64,000 bases of DNA from CAVXHV01 sp963761445 (GCA_963761445.1 CAVXHV010000005.1:4774001-4838000), one strand, 5' to 3'. Shown: positions 1 to 7,220, counted from the first letter of the stretch. Notes: generated by a model from the sequence alone, not told the origin. Translations and numbers: made by a program.

Positions 1-466
1 CCCAGCCGTCGACGCAGCCGGGGACAGACCAGCTCAAGGGGCCGAATGTGGGGATTGCGGTCAGGCCCTTCGACTTGAAGAGATCGATCGTGGCCGTTGC
101 GGGTGAGCGGCCGCTGGCGTTCAGTCCCACGAGCTTTTTGGATTTTGAATCCCACACGATTGCGAAGAGGTCGCCGCCCAGGCCGCACGACATCGGCTCG
201 ACCACGCCGAGTACCGCGTTGGCCGCGATGGCGGCGTCGATGGCGTTGCCGCCCTGCTGCAAGATCCGGATGGCGGTGGCCGTCGCCAGGGGCTGGCTGG
301 TGGCCGCCATTCCGTGCTGGGCAAAGATGGCCGAGCGCGTTTTGTGGATCGGGCCGGATGGGCGATCGTGGGCGTATGCGGATTTTTGGCTCATGGTGCC
401 GAGGTAGAGCAGAAATGCGGCGAAGATTGTCAGCAAACTGGACGGGAGGTCGCAACGGGGGTTCAT
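1..466 (-). CDS. ggt: gamma-glutamyltransferase, N-terminal part (runs off the window)
   Basis: The minus-strand frame from the ATG at 466 stays open to the window edge (155 codons). A hydrophobic N-terminus, probably a signal peptide, precedes the start of the Ggt fold: GMAATSQPLATATAIRILQQ, then GGNAIDAAIAANAVLGVVEP and SCGLGGDLFAIVWD, which are conserved in the N-terminal large subunit of Ntn-hydrolase gamma-glutamyltransferases. The family cleaves the gamma-glutamyl bond of glutathione in the periplasm. The autoprocessing Thr lies outside the window, so activity cannot be judged. It follows rbsK on the same strand with a 69-bp gap that contains a palindromic repeat. Confidence 0.88.
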   Translation of the reverse strand, partial: MNPRCDLPSSLLTIFAAFLLYLGTMSQKSAYAHDRPSGPIHKTRSAIFAQHGMAATSQPLATATAIRILQQGGNAIDAAIAANAVLGVVEPMSCGLGGDLFAIVWDSKSKKLVGLNASGRSPATATIDLFKSKGLTAIPTFGPLSWSVPGCVDGW

Positions 467-493
467 GGGTGGGTCCTTTTTTGCGAAGACGCA

Positions 494-516
494 CTTTCGC
501 GGAGCGAACGGCGACT
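494..516. repeat. dispersed palindromic repeat, family A copy 1
   Basis: CTTTCGC-GGA-GCGAACG followed by GCGACT. It matches four other copies in the window (3601, 3675, 11258, 11295), most of which form a hairpin of 6-7 bp arms around a GGA loop followed by GGCGACTAT. This copy sits between rbsK and ggt and its right arm is imperfect. Confidence 0.7.
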
Positions 517-535
517 TTCTAATCGGAGCGGGGAT

Positions 536-1498
536 TTATGCGTTGGTCCTCGTTTGCATCTGCGCGGCCAGGGCGTCGATGTCTGCGCGGAAGGGGAGGG
601 CGGACTGGGCGCCGGGGTGGGTTACGGCCAGCGCGGCGGCTGCGGTGGCCCAGGCGGCGGCGTCCTCGATCGATCGGTTCTCGGAGAGCGCGACGGCGAA
701 CGCGCCGTTGAATGCGTCGCCGGCGCCAACCGTGTCGATCGCCTGGACCTGGGGCGGCCTCACTTGCAGCTTACTTTCGGCGGTCGCGACCAGGCAGCCG
801 GCTGCTCCCAGGGTGATCACCGCGGCGTTCACGCCGGCTTGAAGCAAGCGGTCGGCACAGTCGTTCCAATCGGGCTCGTCGGGCGTGGTCGTAGTCGGGA
901 TCATGCCCGCCAGCGCGAGTGCCTCGAGGCGGTTGGGCGTGAGGATGTCGATGAGCGCGAAGAGGCCCGGTGGAATCGCTTCCGGAGATCGGGGAGCAGG
1001 CGCCGGGTTAAGGATCACGCGCATTCCCGCGCGCGAGCCGCGTCCGATCGCACGGGCGGCGGTTTCGGCGGGGATTTCGAGGCCTGCCAGGAGGATGTCT
1101 GCGGCGCGGAAGATGGAATCCGGCAGGCGGTCGATGTCTTCGGGGTTGAACTTGTGATTGGCGCCGGAAGCGACACCGATCATGTTCTCGCCGTCTTCGC
1201 CGACGAAGATGAGGGCCACACCCGAGGCAACGCCTTCGCAGACCCGGACGTGACTGACGTCGATCCCCTGGCGGCGAAAGAGGTCGACGGCGTGCTTGCC
1301 AAGGTCATCGTCGCCGACGGCCGTGATGAAGACGATGTCGCCGCCGGCGCGGGCGGCGGCGACGGCCTGGTTGGCGCCCTTGCCGCCGGGGGTCGTGGCG
1401 AAGCCGCTGCCCAAGACCGTTTGGCCTGGGGCGGGCAAGCGCGGCAGGCGGACGGTCATGTCGGTGTTGCTTGAGCCTATGACTATGATTTTGGGCAT
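536..1498 (-). CDS. rbsK: ribokinase (PfkB family carbohydrate kinase)
   Basis: A 320-aa protein, the usual length for ribokinase, which phosphorylates D-ribose to ribose 5-phosphate. It starts MPKIIVIGSSNTDMTVRLPR, with the family N-terminal sugar-binding NxD motif. PGGKGANQAVAAARAG follows at about residues 38-53 (PfkB signature 1). DTVGAGDAFNGAFAVAL near residues 250-266 is PfkB signature 2 with the GAGD anion hole and catalytic Asp. ILNPAPA is also typical of ribokinase. A deoxyribokinase or related sugar kinase cannot be excluded from sequence alone. No ribose transporter gene is visible beside it. Confidence 0.93.
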   Translation of the reverse strand: MPKIIVIGSSNTDMTVRLPRLPAPGQTVLGSGFATTPGGKGANQAVAAARAGGDIVFITAVGDDDLGKHAVDLFRRQGIDVSHVRVCEGVASGVALIFVGEDGENMIGVASGANHKFNPEDIDRLPDSIFRAADILLAGLEIPAETAARAIGRGSRAGMRVILNPAPAPRSPEAIPPGLFALIDILTPNRLEALALAGMIPTTTTPDEPDWNDCADRLLQAGVNAAVITLGAAGCLVATAESKLQVRPPQVQAIDTVGAGDAFNGAFAVALSENRSIEDAAAWATAAAALAVTHPGAQSALPFRADIDALAAQMQTRTNA

Positions 1499-1506
1499 TG
1501 TTTTCT

Positions 1507-1541
1507 AGTTGCCAGTTGTTGGTTGTCAGTTGCCAGTTGTT
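1507..1541. repeat. short direct-repeat tract upstream of rbsK
   Basis: Two copies of GTTGCCAGTTGTT surround GGTTGTCA, just upstream of rbsK. Read on the other strand it is an AACTGGCAACTGACAAC-type tract. A similar ACAACGGACCACTGACCAC stretch lies at about 7697-7720. Both are in spacers and neither codes. Confidence 0.5.
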
Positions 1542-1617
1542 TGATGTACTGCGCAGAGGCGTTCGATTGGTGGATGAACTCGGTCTGATCATCTCGCGGA
1601 GGAAGCCCTCAACCCGG

Positions 1618-1636
1618 CCTCTCCCAGACGGAGAGG
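1618..1636. repeat. palindromic repeat CCTCTCC...GGAGAGG (family E copy 1)
   Basis: Seven-base inverted arms CCTCTCC and GGAGAGG. A second member (CTCTCCC-AAC-GGGAGAG) is at 7646-7662. Apart from the two repeats and the promoter candidate, the 594-bp spacer between rbsK and the TIR-kinase gene shows no convincing gene. Confidence 0.55.
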
Positions 1637-1823
1637 GTGGCGGAGGGGGATTGGCACGGTCCGCATCTATTTAGGCCTGAGAATGGCCCGGTGGCAACTG
1701 AGCAGCGACGGGGAAGTTTTCGAATCGGGTCGAACGCATACTGGGCGTCGGGGGCGTGGACGCTTTGACGCACGACGCAGATATCGCGGCACGGCGATAT
1801 CGCTTGTATATGCTTTTAGAGCA

Positions 1824-1853
1824 TTGACATCGTAATTCATTCTATAATAGAAT
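1824..1853 (+). promoter_or_regulatory. putative sigma-70 promoter with palindrome over the -10
   Basis: TTGACA at 1824-1829 and TAGAAT at 1848-1853 are 18 bp apart. The -10 lies inside a perfect 15-bp palindrome, ATTCTAT-A-ATAGAAT (1839-1853), which also contains TATAAT. This AT-rich island stands out in a GC-rich region. It lies 240 bp upstream of the start chosen for the TIR-kinase gene and points toward it. A repressor site overlapping the -10 is inferred from the symmetry only. Confidence 0.5.
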
Positions 1854-2092
1854 AGTCGTGGATCTGGATTGGCCTCCAGGTTTGCTCGCCGGGAGCCTCG
1901 CTTCGTGGTCGCCGTGGACGTGCGTGGTTTATTGCTTCCAAACGCGGCGGGGCTGGTTTTGGTGGCTGGAACGGGGCAAGGCAGGGCTGTACAATGTGCG
2001 CTTGTGTGATGGCTGCCAAGCTGGGCGGCCGGCGGATCGCGGCGACGGGGAGCCGTACGGGGCGGCGGCGGCGACCTACCGCGGCGGGGACG

Positions 2093-5000
2093 ATGGTCAT
2101 GAGTCGTGATGCTTCGCAGGCTGACGGCGACCAAGCTCAGTTGTTTGTGAGCTATGCGCGGAAGGATTCGGGCACGGTGGGCGAGATCACGCGCCTGCTG
2201 GAGGGTGCGGGGGTCAGCGTGTGGCGCGATCGCGAGCGCATTTTGGGCGGGCAGTACTTTGGCGAAGAGATCGTGCACGCCATTGCTCACTCGCGGGTGC
2301 TGATGGTGATGTGCTCGCCGCATTCCTTTGAGTCAGACAACGTTTTTCGTGAGGTGGCGCTCACCTGGGATTACCACCGGCATTATCTGCCCGTGTGGCT
2401 CACGGATCCTGTTGAGATTCCCGCAAGGCTCCGCTACCACCTGGTGAGCCCGCAATGGGTCGAGGCGCATGCCGGACCGCCGGAGGAGTGGCTGCCGCGG
2501 TTGCTGAAGGCACTTTCGGCGATGGGCGTCGACGTCAGGGGTGGTTCGCCTTCGCCCAAGCCGGTTGAGGCGAAGCCGGCGGCTGCGGACCCGCGCAGTG
2601 GGGAGCGGCGGCCGGGGCTGCGATTCAAGCCGGGGGACCGGCCGATTGCCGGATCGGACTGGGTGCTCGAGCGGCTGCTCGGCAAAGGGGGGTTTGGTGA
2701 GGTCTGGAGAGCCCACTATCCGCACTTGCTGAGCCAGCCGCCGGTGGCGCTCAAGTTCTGCCTTGGCCTTGATGAACGGTCGCGTGACCTGCTGCGCCAC
2801 GAGGCCGACCTGGTGCTGCGCGCTCAGCGGCACATTCGCTCGGACGGGATCGTGCCGCTCTTGCATGCGTATTTGAACAATGACCCTCCCTGCCTGGAAT
2901 ATCCCTACATCGAGGGGGGCACGCTGGTGGGCTTGCTGGACGAGTGCCGGCAATCGGCGGCCGGCGCGTTCACACCGGCGCAGGCGGAGCGGATTATTCT
3001 TCAGATCGCCAAGATCGTCGGGCCGGCACATCGCGCGAATCCCAGGCTTGTGCATCGCGATCTCAAGCCGTCGAATGTGCTGGTCGAGCGCCTGACGGAC
3101 GGCAAGATCAAGCTGCGGGTCACGGATTTCGGGATTGGTGGGTTGTCGGCTCAGCCGATGCTGGAGAGGTCGCGGTCATCGTCGTCGATGGAGGGTGAGC
3201 TTTCTGCTGTGCTGACGGGTGCTTATTCGCCGCTTTATGCGTCGCCGCAGCAGATGAAACACGAGAAGCCGGATCCGCGCGATGATGTTTACGCCCTGGG
3301 TGTGATCTGGCATCAGCTCTTGACGGGTGATCTGGCGTGCCCGGCGCCTACCGGGCGAAGGTGGGGTGAGGCGCTGCTCGAGCGGGGGATGAGCGAGGGG
3401 GCGCTTGACCTGCTTTCGTCGTGCGTGGAGAGCAGCCCGGTACATCGGCCGGATGATGCGGCTGTGTTGGCGGAGCGGCTTGAGGCGGCACCGGTGGCGC
3501 GTGGCAAGAAGGGTGGTGGGTCGCGCGGCAAGGTCGTGCCTGTCGAAAAGAGTGAATCGGCTTCTCTCGAGCGGCCGGCGGTGGAGGCCGAGGTGAATCC
3601 CTTCGCGGAGCGAAGGGCGACTATGCGGCCGGGCGATAATCGGCCGGCGGCGGGGGCGGAGTCGGAGGAGCAATCTTTCGCGGAGCGAAGGGCGACTATG
3701 CGGCCGGGGGTCGAACGGCCGGCGGCGGCGCCCGGCCCCGAGTTGCAACCGGTTCGATCCCCTCGGTCTATTGTGCCTGTGACGGCTCCGGGCATGGGGG
3801 CCCGGCGCGAGCCCTCTGGCAACGGGGGCGGGCGCTTACGCGGCTGGGTCGCCGCGGGCGCGGTTGGCCTGTGCGCGCTGTTCGGCATTATCATTTACAT
3901 CGTGACGAATAACGGCACGGTCAAGATCGTGGGGGCGGACGATCGGATGAAGCTGACGATCGATGGGGCGGACATCCGGATCGAGAATCTTGGAAAACCG
4001 ATCACGATTCGAGCCGGTGAGCATGAGCTGCTGGTGGAGCGCGACGGCCTTAAGGTGGAGACACAGAAGTTCGAGATCGATCGCGGCCAGGAGAAGGTGC
4101 TGGAAGTGACGTACACGCGGCCGGGTGAGAAGCGTGAGCTGCCAAAGGCCGAGCCGCCCAAAACGGCGAGCACAGAGGCCGGCGCTGTATCCGAGGCGGC
4201 GCCTGCCGCGCCCGCAAACGCGTCGCCGCGCGGGGGGCCGGAGTACATCACCACCGTCGCGGGGCGGATCAAGCTGAAGCTGATTCCGGCGGGGGAGTTT
4301 TTCATGGGGTCGGATCAGTCGGACCCGGAAGCTGAGGACGACGAGTCCGTTGTGACTGAGGGTAAGAAGCAGAAGCACCGGGTGCGAATCACGCGGCCGT
4401 TTTTTCTGGGCGCCACCGAGGTGACCCGCGGTCAATTCCGGACGTTCGTCGATGACGCGGGCTACAAAACCGAGGCCGAGAAAGACGGCAAGGGAGGGTA
4501 CGGCTGGGATGAGGAAAAGAAAGCTTTTCGTGAGGACCCGAAATTCACCTGGCGTAACGCCGGCTTCGAGCAGACGGATGAGCACCCTGTTGTCAACGTG
4601 AGCTGGAACGACGCGGTCGCTTTCTGCGAGTGGCTAAAGAGTAAGGAAGGGGAGCCGTATCGCTTGCCTTCGGAGGCCGAATGGGAGTATGCATGCCGGG
4701 CCGGAACCACGACGCGCTACTCAAGTGGCGACGATCCGGAGACACTCGTGACTGTTGGCGACGTGGCGGATGCAACATTGAAGGCAAAGTTTGCTGATTG
4801 GACGACGATCGCGGCGAGTGACGGCTACGTTTTTACGGCGCCGGTCGGCAAGTTCCGCGCGAACTCGTTCGGGCTGTATGATACTCATGGCAATGTATGG
4901 GAGTGGTGTCAGGATTCGTATGACAGCGGGTACTACAAAACCTCGCCGGTGGATGACCCGGCTTGCTCTGCTGGGGCCTCGCGCCGGGTGATTCGCGGCG

Positions 5001-5116
5001 GGAGCTGGTTCAGCTCCCCGCGCTTCTGCCGGTCGGCGTACCGGGGCGGGGGCGAGCCGGAGTACCGGTACGTCGACCTGGGCTTTCGCGTGGCCCGAGG
5101 CCAGTCCAACCGCTGA
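2093..5116 (+). CDS. DGR target: TIR domain-Ser/Thr kinase-TM-FGE (C-type lectin fold) receptor
   Basis: About 1007 aa from the ATG at 2093. The frame is open back to 1994, but that extension is Arg-rich and looks non-coding. Residues 16-110 are a TIR domain (LFVSYARKDSGTVGEI, WRDRERILGGQYFGEEI, and a Glu in FREVAL as candidate catalytic Glu). Residues 189-465 are a Hanks kinase (GKGGFGEV, VALKF, HRDLKPSN, TDFGIGG, DVYALGVIWHQLLTG). A linker holds two copies of palindromic repeat A. A membrane span lies at about 585-604, followed by a PEGA-like segment. Residues 721-1003 are an FGE-sulfatase/C-type-lectin-fold domain (IPAGEFFMGSD, PVVNVSWNDAVAFCEWL, LPSEAEWEYACRAG, THGNVWEWCQD). Its last part, RVIRGGSW to FRVAR, is the variable repeat. 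Predicted topology places TIR and kinase inside and the variable domain outside. It leads the DGR cassette. Ligand and output are unknown; cell-surface recognition coupled to TIR or kinase signalling is inference. Confidence 0.93.
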   Translation: MVMSRDASQADGDQAQLFVSYARKDSGTVGEITRLLEGAGVSVWRDRERILGGQYFGEEIVHAIAHSRVLMVMCSPHSFESDNVFREVALTWDYHRHYLPVWLTDPVEIPARLRYHLVSPQWVEAHAGPPEEWLPRLLKALSAMGVDVRGGSPSPKPVEAKPAAADPRSGERRPGLRFKPGDRPIAGSDWVLERLLGKGGFGEVWRAHYPHLLSQPPVALKFCLGLDERSRDLLRHEADLVLRAQRHIRSDGIVPLLHAYLNNDPPCLEYPYIEGGTLVGLLDECRQSAAGAFTPAQAERIILQIAKIVGPAHRANPRLVHRDLKPSNVLVERLTDGKIKLRVTDFGIGGLSAQPMLERSRSSSSMEGELSAVLTGAYSPLYASPQQMKHEKPDPRDDVYALGVIWHQLLTGDLACPAPTGRRWGEALLERGMSEGALDLLSSCVESSPVHRPDDAAVLAERLEAAPVARGKKGGGSRGKVVPVEKSESASLERPAVEAEVNPFAERRATMRPGDNRPAAGAESEEQSFAERRATMRPGVERPAAAPGPELQPVRSPRSIVPVTAPGMGARREPSGNGGGRLRGWVAAGAVGLCALFGIIIYIVTNNGTVKIVGADDRMKLTIDGADIRIENLGKPITIRAGEHELLVERDGLKVETQKFEIDRGQEKVLEVTYTRPGEKRELPKAEPPKTASTEAGAVSEAAPAAPANASPRGGPEYITTVAGRIKLKLIPAGEFFMGSDQSDPEAEDDESVVTEGKKQKHRVRITRPFFLGATEVTRGQFRTFVDDAGYKTEAEKDGKGGYGWDEEKKAFREDPKFTWRNAGFEQTDEHPVVNVSWNDAVAFCEWLKSKEGEPYRLPSEAEWEYACRAGTTTRYSSGDDPETLVTVGDVADATLKAKFADWTTIAASDGYVFTAPVGKFRANSFGLYDTHGNVWEWCQDSYDSGYYKTSPVDDPACSAGASRRVIRGGSWFSSPRFCRSAYRGGGEPEYRYVDLGFRVARGQSNR
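3601..3624. repeat. palindromic repeat family A copy 2, inside the TIR-kinase ORF
   Basis: CTTCGC-GGA-GCGAAG followed by GGCGACTATG, translated in frame as FAERRATMRPG. It lies in the low-complexity linker between the kinase and the membrane span. An extragenic-type palindrome appears to have been accepted as coding sequence. Confidence 0.8.
3675..3700. repeat. palindromic repeat family A copy 3, inside the TIR-kinase ORF
   Basis: CTTTCGC-GGA-GCGAAGG followed by GCGACTATG, again read as FAERRATMRPG. It is 75 bp (25 codons) after copy 2, so it keeps the same reading frame. Confidence 0.8.
4974..5099 (+). repeat. DGR variable repeat (VR)
   Basis: 126 bp at the 3' end of the target gene, aligning without gaps to 6762-6887. 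It differs at 20 positions, each an adenine in the template, and is identical at all 96 non-adenine positions. Ten AAC codons of the template read here as F, S, F, Y, G, G, Y, Y, V and D (5009-5077), so none is still Asn. The flanking codons for RVIRGGSW and LGFRVAR are unchanged, consistent with an invariant scaffold around surface residues. The last 22 bp are identical to TR, the position expected for the initiation-of-homing end. Confidence 0.97.
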
Positions 5117-5162
5117 GCCAAGCAAGTAGGCGGGAGCCGGGCTGCGCAGGCCTGGACGGTTA

Positions 5163-5204
5163 GCGGCGGAGCCGCGTGGGCGGAGCCCAACCGGCCGGGG
5201 CCGG
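5163..5204. promoter_or_regulatory. three consecutive GC-rich hairpins downstream of VR
   Basis: GCGGC-GGA-GCCGC (5163-5175), TGGGC-GGA-GCCCA (5177-5189) and CCGGCC-GG-GGCCGG (5191-5204) follow almost back to back, 46 bp after the target stop codon. In the Bordetella phage DGR, a GC-rich hairpin just downstream of VR stimulates retrohoming. These hairpins are in the matching place, so that role is inferred. They could also act in transcription attenuation, but no T-tract follows. Confidence 0.55.
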
Positions 5205-5278
5205 AGCGAGCCCGGCGTGGAGCAAAGTGGCGGTCGCACGGCCCGCACGCGTTCACGGGCGCCGAAGAGAAACAGAAG

Positions 5279-5776
5279 ATGGCCTACCGTTTTTTCGTTA
5301 TACCGGCGCGCGACGCGGGCCCCGCGGCGGCCGAGTTGAATGGCTTTCTCGGGAGTCATCGAATATTGGCGGTCGACCGGCGCTGGGTCGATCAGGGGGC
5401 CGATTCATTCTGGAGCTTCTGCGTCGACTACCTGGAAACGAGGAGCGGCGCGGATGCGGGCAGGAAGGACGGCCTGGGCCGAGGGAAGGTTGACTATCGA
5501 GAGGTGCTGAGCCCCGAGGATTTCGCCGTGTTCGCGCGTTTGCGGCAGCTTCGCAAGGAGATCGCGCAGGCCGAGGCTGTGCCCGTGTATACGATCTTCA
5601 CCAACGACCAGCTTGCCCGCATGGTCCAGTCGCGCGCAACGACGAAGGCAGCGCTCGAGCAGATTTCCGGCGTGGGGGATGCGCGGATCGAGAAATTCGG
5701 CACGAAGTTCATCGAGGTTCTTGGCCGGCAGTGGGGAGGAGGCGAGCCTGATGCGTCGCGCGAATCACCTGTTTGA
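5279..5776 (+). CDS. HRDC-domain DGR accessory protein
   Basis: 165 aa. The N-terminal 60 residues (MAYRFFVIPARDAGPAAAEL and on) are typical of bacterial HRDC proteins. From about residue 62 the HRDC (helicase and RNaseD C-terminal) domain reads FARLRQLRKEIAQAEAVPVY, TIFTNDQLARMVQSR, TTKAALEQISGVGDARIEKF. HRDC domains bind nucleic acid, and HRDC proteins are a known alternative to the Avd accessory protein of some DGRs. It starts 162 bp after the target gene and overlaps the RT gene by 26 bp, implying translational coupling. Its role as partner of the RT or of the template RNA is inferred from position. Confidence 0.88.
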   Translation: MAYRFFVIPARDAGPAAAELNGFLGSHRILAVDRRWVDQGADSFWSFCVDYLETRSGADAGRKDGLGRGKVDYREVLSPEDFAVFARLRQLRKEIAQAEAVPVYTIFTNDQLARMVQSRATTKAALEQISGVGDARIEKFGTKFIEVLGRQWGGGEPDASRESPV

Positions 5777-6737
5777 GCGGATCGTTGACCGAGAGAACCT
5801 GAGGGAGGCCGCGCATAAGGCCCTGCGTGGGAAGCGGTCCAAGGCTGATGCCCGCTCATTCATCCACCATCTCGATGAGAGCCTCGATCGGATGCGAACC
5901 GAACTTTGCGGCGGTGAGTTCGCGCTGGGTCATTATCACCAGTTCACGATCTTCGACCCCAAAGAACGACTCATCACGGCGCCCTGCTTCCGCGAGCGCG
6001 TTCTTCACCATGCAATCCTGAACGTGTGCGAGCCGGTCTTCGAGCGATGGCTGATCGCCGACACCTTTGCGTGCCGTCGCGGCAAGGGCCGGTTGGCCGC
6101 GCTCGATCGTGCAAGACAGTTTGCCGGCGGGCACGCGTTTTTCCTCAAGCTCGACGTGAGGAAGTATTTCGGCAGTATCTCGCACGCGGTGTTGCTTGCG
6201 AAGCTCGAGCGAATATTCAAGGACCGGCGCCTGCTCGACCTTCTGACGAAGATCGTTCTGTCATTCCACACGACGCCAGGCCGCGGGATTCCGATTGGCA
6301 GCCTGACCAGCCAGCATTTTGCCAACTTCTATCTGGGCTGGCTCGACCGGTTCGTGAAGGAACGGCTGCGAGTAAGGGGCTACGTTCGTTACATGGACGA
6401 CTGCGCCTTGTGGGGAGACACGAGCCGGCAGCTTGCGGAGCGGTTGGCACACGTGGCTTCGTTTCTACAAGACGAACTGGATCTCACGCTTAAGCCCAAG
6501 CCGTGCATCAACCGCACGACGCACGGGATGGATTTTTTGGGCTGCCGGGTTTTTCCAAACAGGACCGAGCTTAATCGTCGCAGCCGGACGCGGTTTCGGC
6601 GAAAGCTCCATCTTCTTGAGGAGGCGCATCGCACCGGCTTGCTCGACGAGCAGACCTTGCAGGCCCGGGCGACGGCGCTCGTGGCTTTCGCGCGGCGCGG
6701 GGCGTCTGGTCGTGGCAATTCCGCCGGCGGGTGCTAG
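5751..6737 (+). CDS. DGR reverse transcriptase
   Basis: 328 aa from the ATG at 5751, preceded by GGAGGAGG. The open frame extends back to 5613 but overlaps the HRDC gene. RT motifs are in order: KLDVRKYFGSI (first catalytic Asp, about residue 134), GIPIGSLTSQHFANFYLGWL (about 179-198), YVRYMDDCAL with the YMDD box (about 213), and MDFLGCRVF near 260. The [ILV]GxxxSQ form of the fourth motif, here IGSLTSQ, distinguishes DGR RTs from retron and group II intron RTs, which carry QGxxxSP. The length also fits a compact DGR RT with no maturase or endonuclease domain. It reverse-transcribes the TR RNA with errors at adenines. The template starts 24 bp after its stop codon. Confidence 0.96.
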   Translation: MRRANHLFERIVDRENLREAAHKALRGKRSKADARSFIHHLDESLDRMRTELCGGEFALGHYHQFTIFDPKERLITAPCFRERVLHHAILNVCEPVFERWLIADTFACRRGKGRLAALDRARQFAGGHAFFLKLDVRKYFGSISHAVLLAKLERIFKDRRLLDLLTKIVLSFHTTPGRGIPIGSLTSQHFANFYLGWLDRFVKERLRVRGYVRYMDDCALWGDTSRQLAERLAHVASFLQDELDLTLKPKPCINRTTHGMDFLGCRVFPNRTELNRRSRTRFRRKLHLLEEAHRTGLLDEQTLQARATALVAFARRGASGRGNSAGGC

Positions 6738-6761
6738 AATCGGTGCCGGCGAGCGGTCAAT

Positions 6762-6887
6762 AGGCCACGCACCGGGTGATTCGCGGCGGGAGCTGGAACA
6801 GCAACCCGCGCAACTGCCGGTCGGCGAACCGGAACAGGAACGAGCCGGAGAACCGGAACAACAACCTGGGCTTTCGCGTGGCCCGAG
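6762..6887 (+). ncRNA. DGR template repeat (TR), template of the mutagenic RNA
   Basis: 126 bp aligned without gaps to the VR. It holds 30 adenines, 20 of them substituted in VR. In the VR frame it has ten AAC codons plus AGC and AGG. Adenine mutagenesis of AAC gives a wide range of amino acids and cannot give a stop codon. The short open frame across it (IRGGSW with many Asn) is not a protein gene. The transcript probably continues from the RT operon. RNA ends are not visible from sequence. Confidence 0.95.
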
Positions 6888-6979
6888 CTCAGCGGGGATG
6901 GTGGATTCCGTTCTGGACTGACCCGGCCGCTCGCCTGCCCCGGCGCGTCTTGCGGCGGGCGAATTCTGTTCGGTGACCT

Positions 6980-7021
6980 CCCGCCCGGTGCTGGTAGCCA
7001 GCGGCGAACGCTCCGGGCGGG
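6980..7021. other. nested stem-loop downstream of TR
   Basis: The outer stem CCCGCCCGG (6980-6988) pairs with CCGGGCGGG (7013-7021). Inside it GCTGG-TAG-CCAGC (6990-7002) forms a second hairpin. It starts 93 bp after TR. There is no T-tract, so a simple intrinsic terminator is unlikely. A structured 3' part of the template RNA is a possibility by position only. Confidence 0.4.
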
Positions 7022-7195
7022 CGAGCCGGATGGGGAAGCACAGAATTCCCTCGGAGCACGATCGAAAGGGCGCAAGATCAAGTTTAGACTTCCAAGAAAA
7101 CTTGAGCTTGTTCCAAGGTAGGGGACAGCTATGGAACAGGCCAAGAACGACCTCCTGCAATCGACGTCAAGCGCGCCGCGGAGCGGCACGAAAGA

Positions 7196-7220
7196 CGTTG
7201 CGACGCAGAGCGTCGCAACG
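7196..7220. repeat. perfect palindrome CGTTGCGACGC-AGA-GCGTCGCAACG
   Basis: An 11-bp perfect stem with an AGA loop in the 839-bp gene-free spacer between TR and the cytochrome c-cupin gene. The form (long GC-rich arms, three-base loop) is that of a REP-like extragenic palindrome. One copy is present in this window. Confidence 0.7.

Noticed and set aside
314..1474. 386-codon plus-strand ORF opposite rbsK and ggt
   Set aside because: It is the antisense of clear ribokinase and gamma-glutamyltransferase motifs; long antisense frames are common in GC-rich DNA.
5751..6737. Retron or group II intron reverse transcriptase
   Set aside because: The IGSLTSQ motif, short length, adjacent TR/VR pair and lack of a maturase or msr/msd structure point to a DGR.
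6776..6976. Short plus-strand ORF across the template repeat encoding an Asn-rich peptide
   Set aside because: It is the TR itself read in the VR frame. The Asn codons are the mutable AAC sites, and there is no separate start signal.
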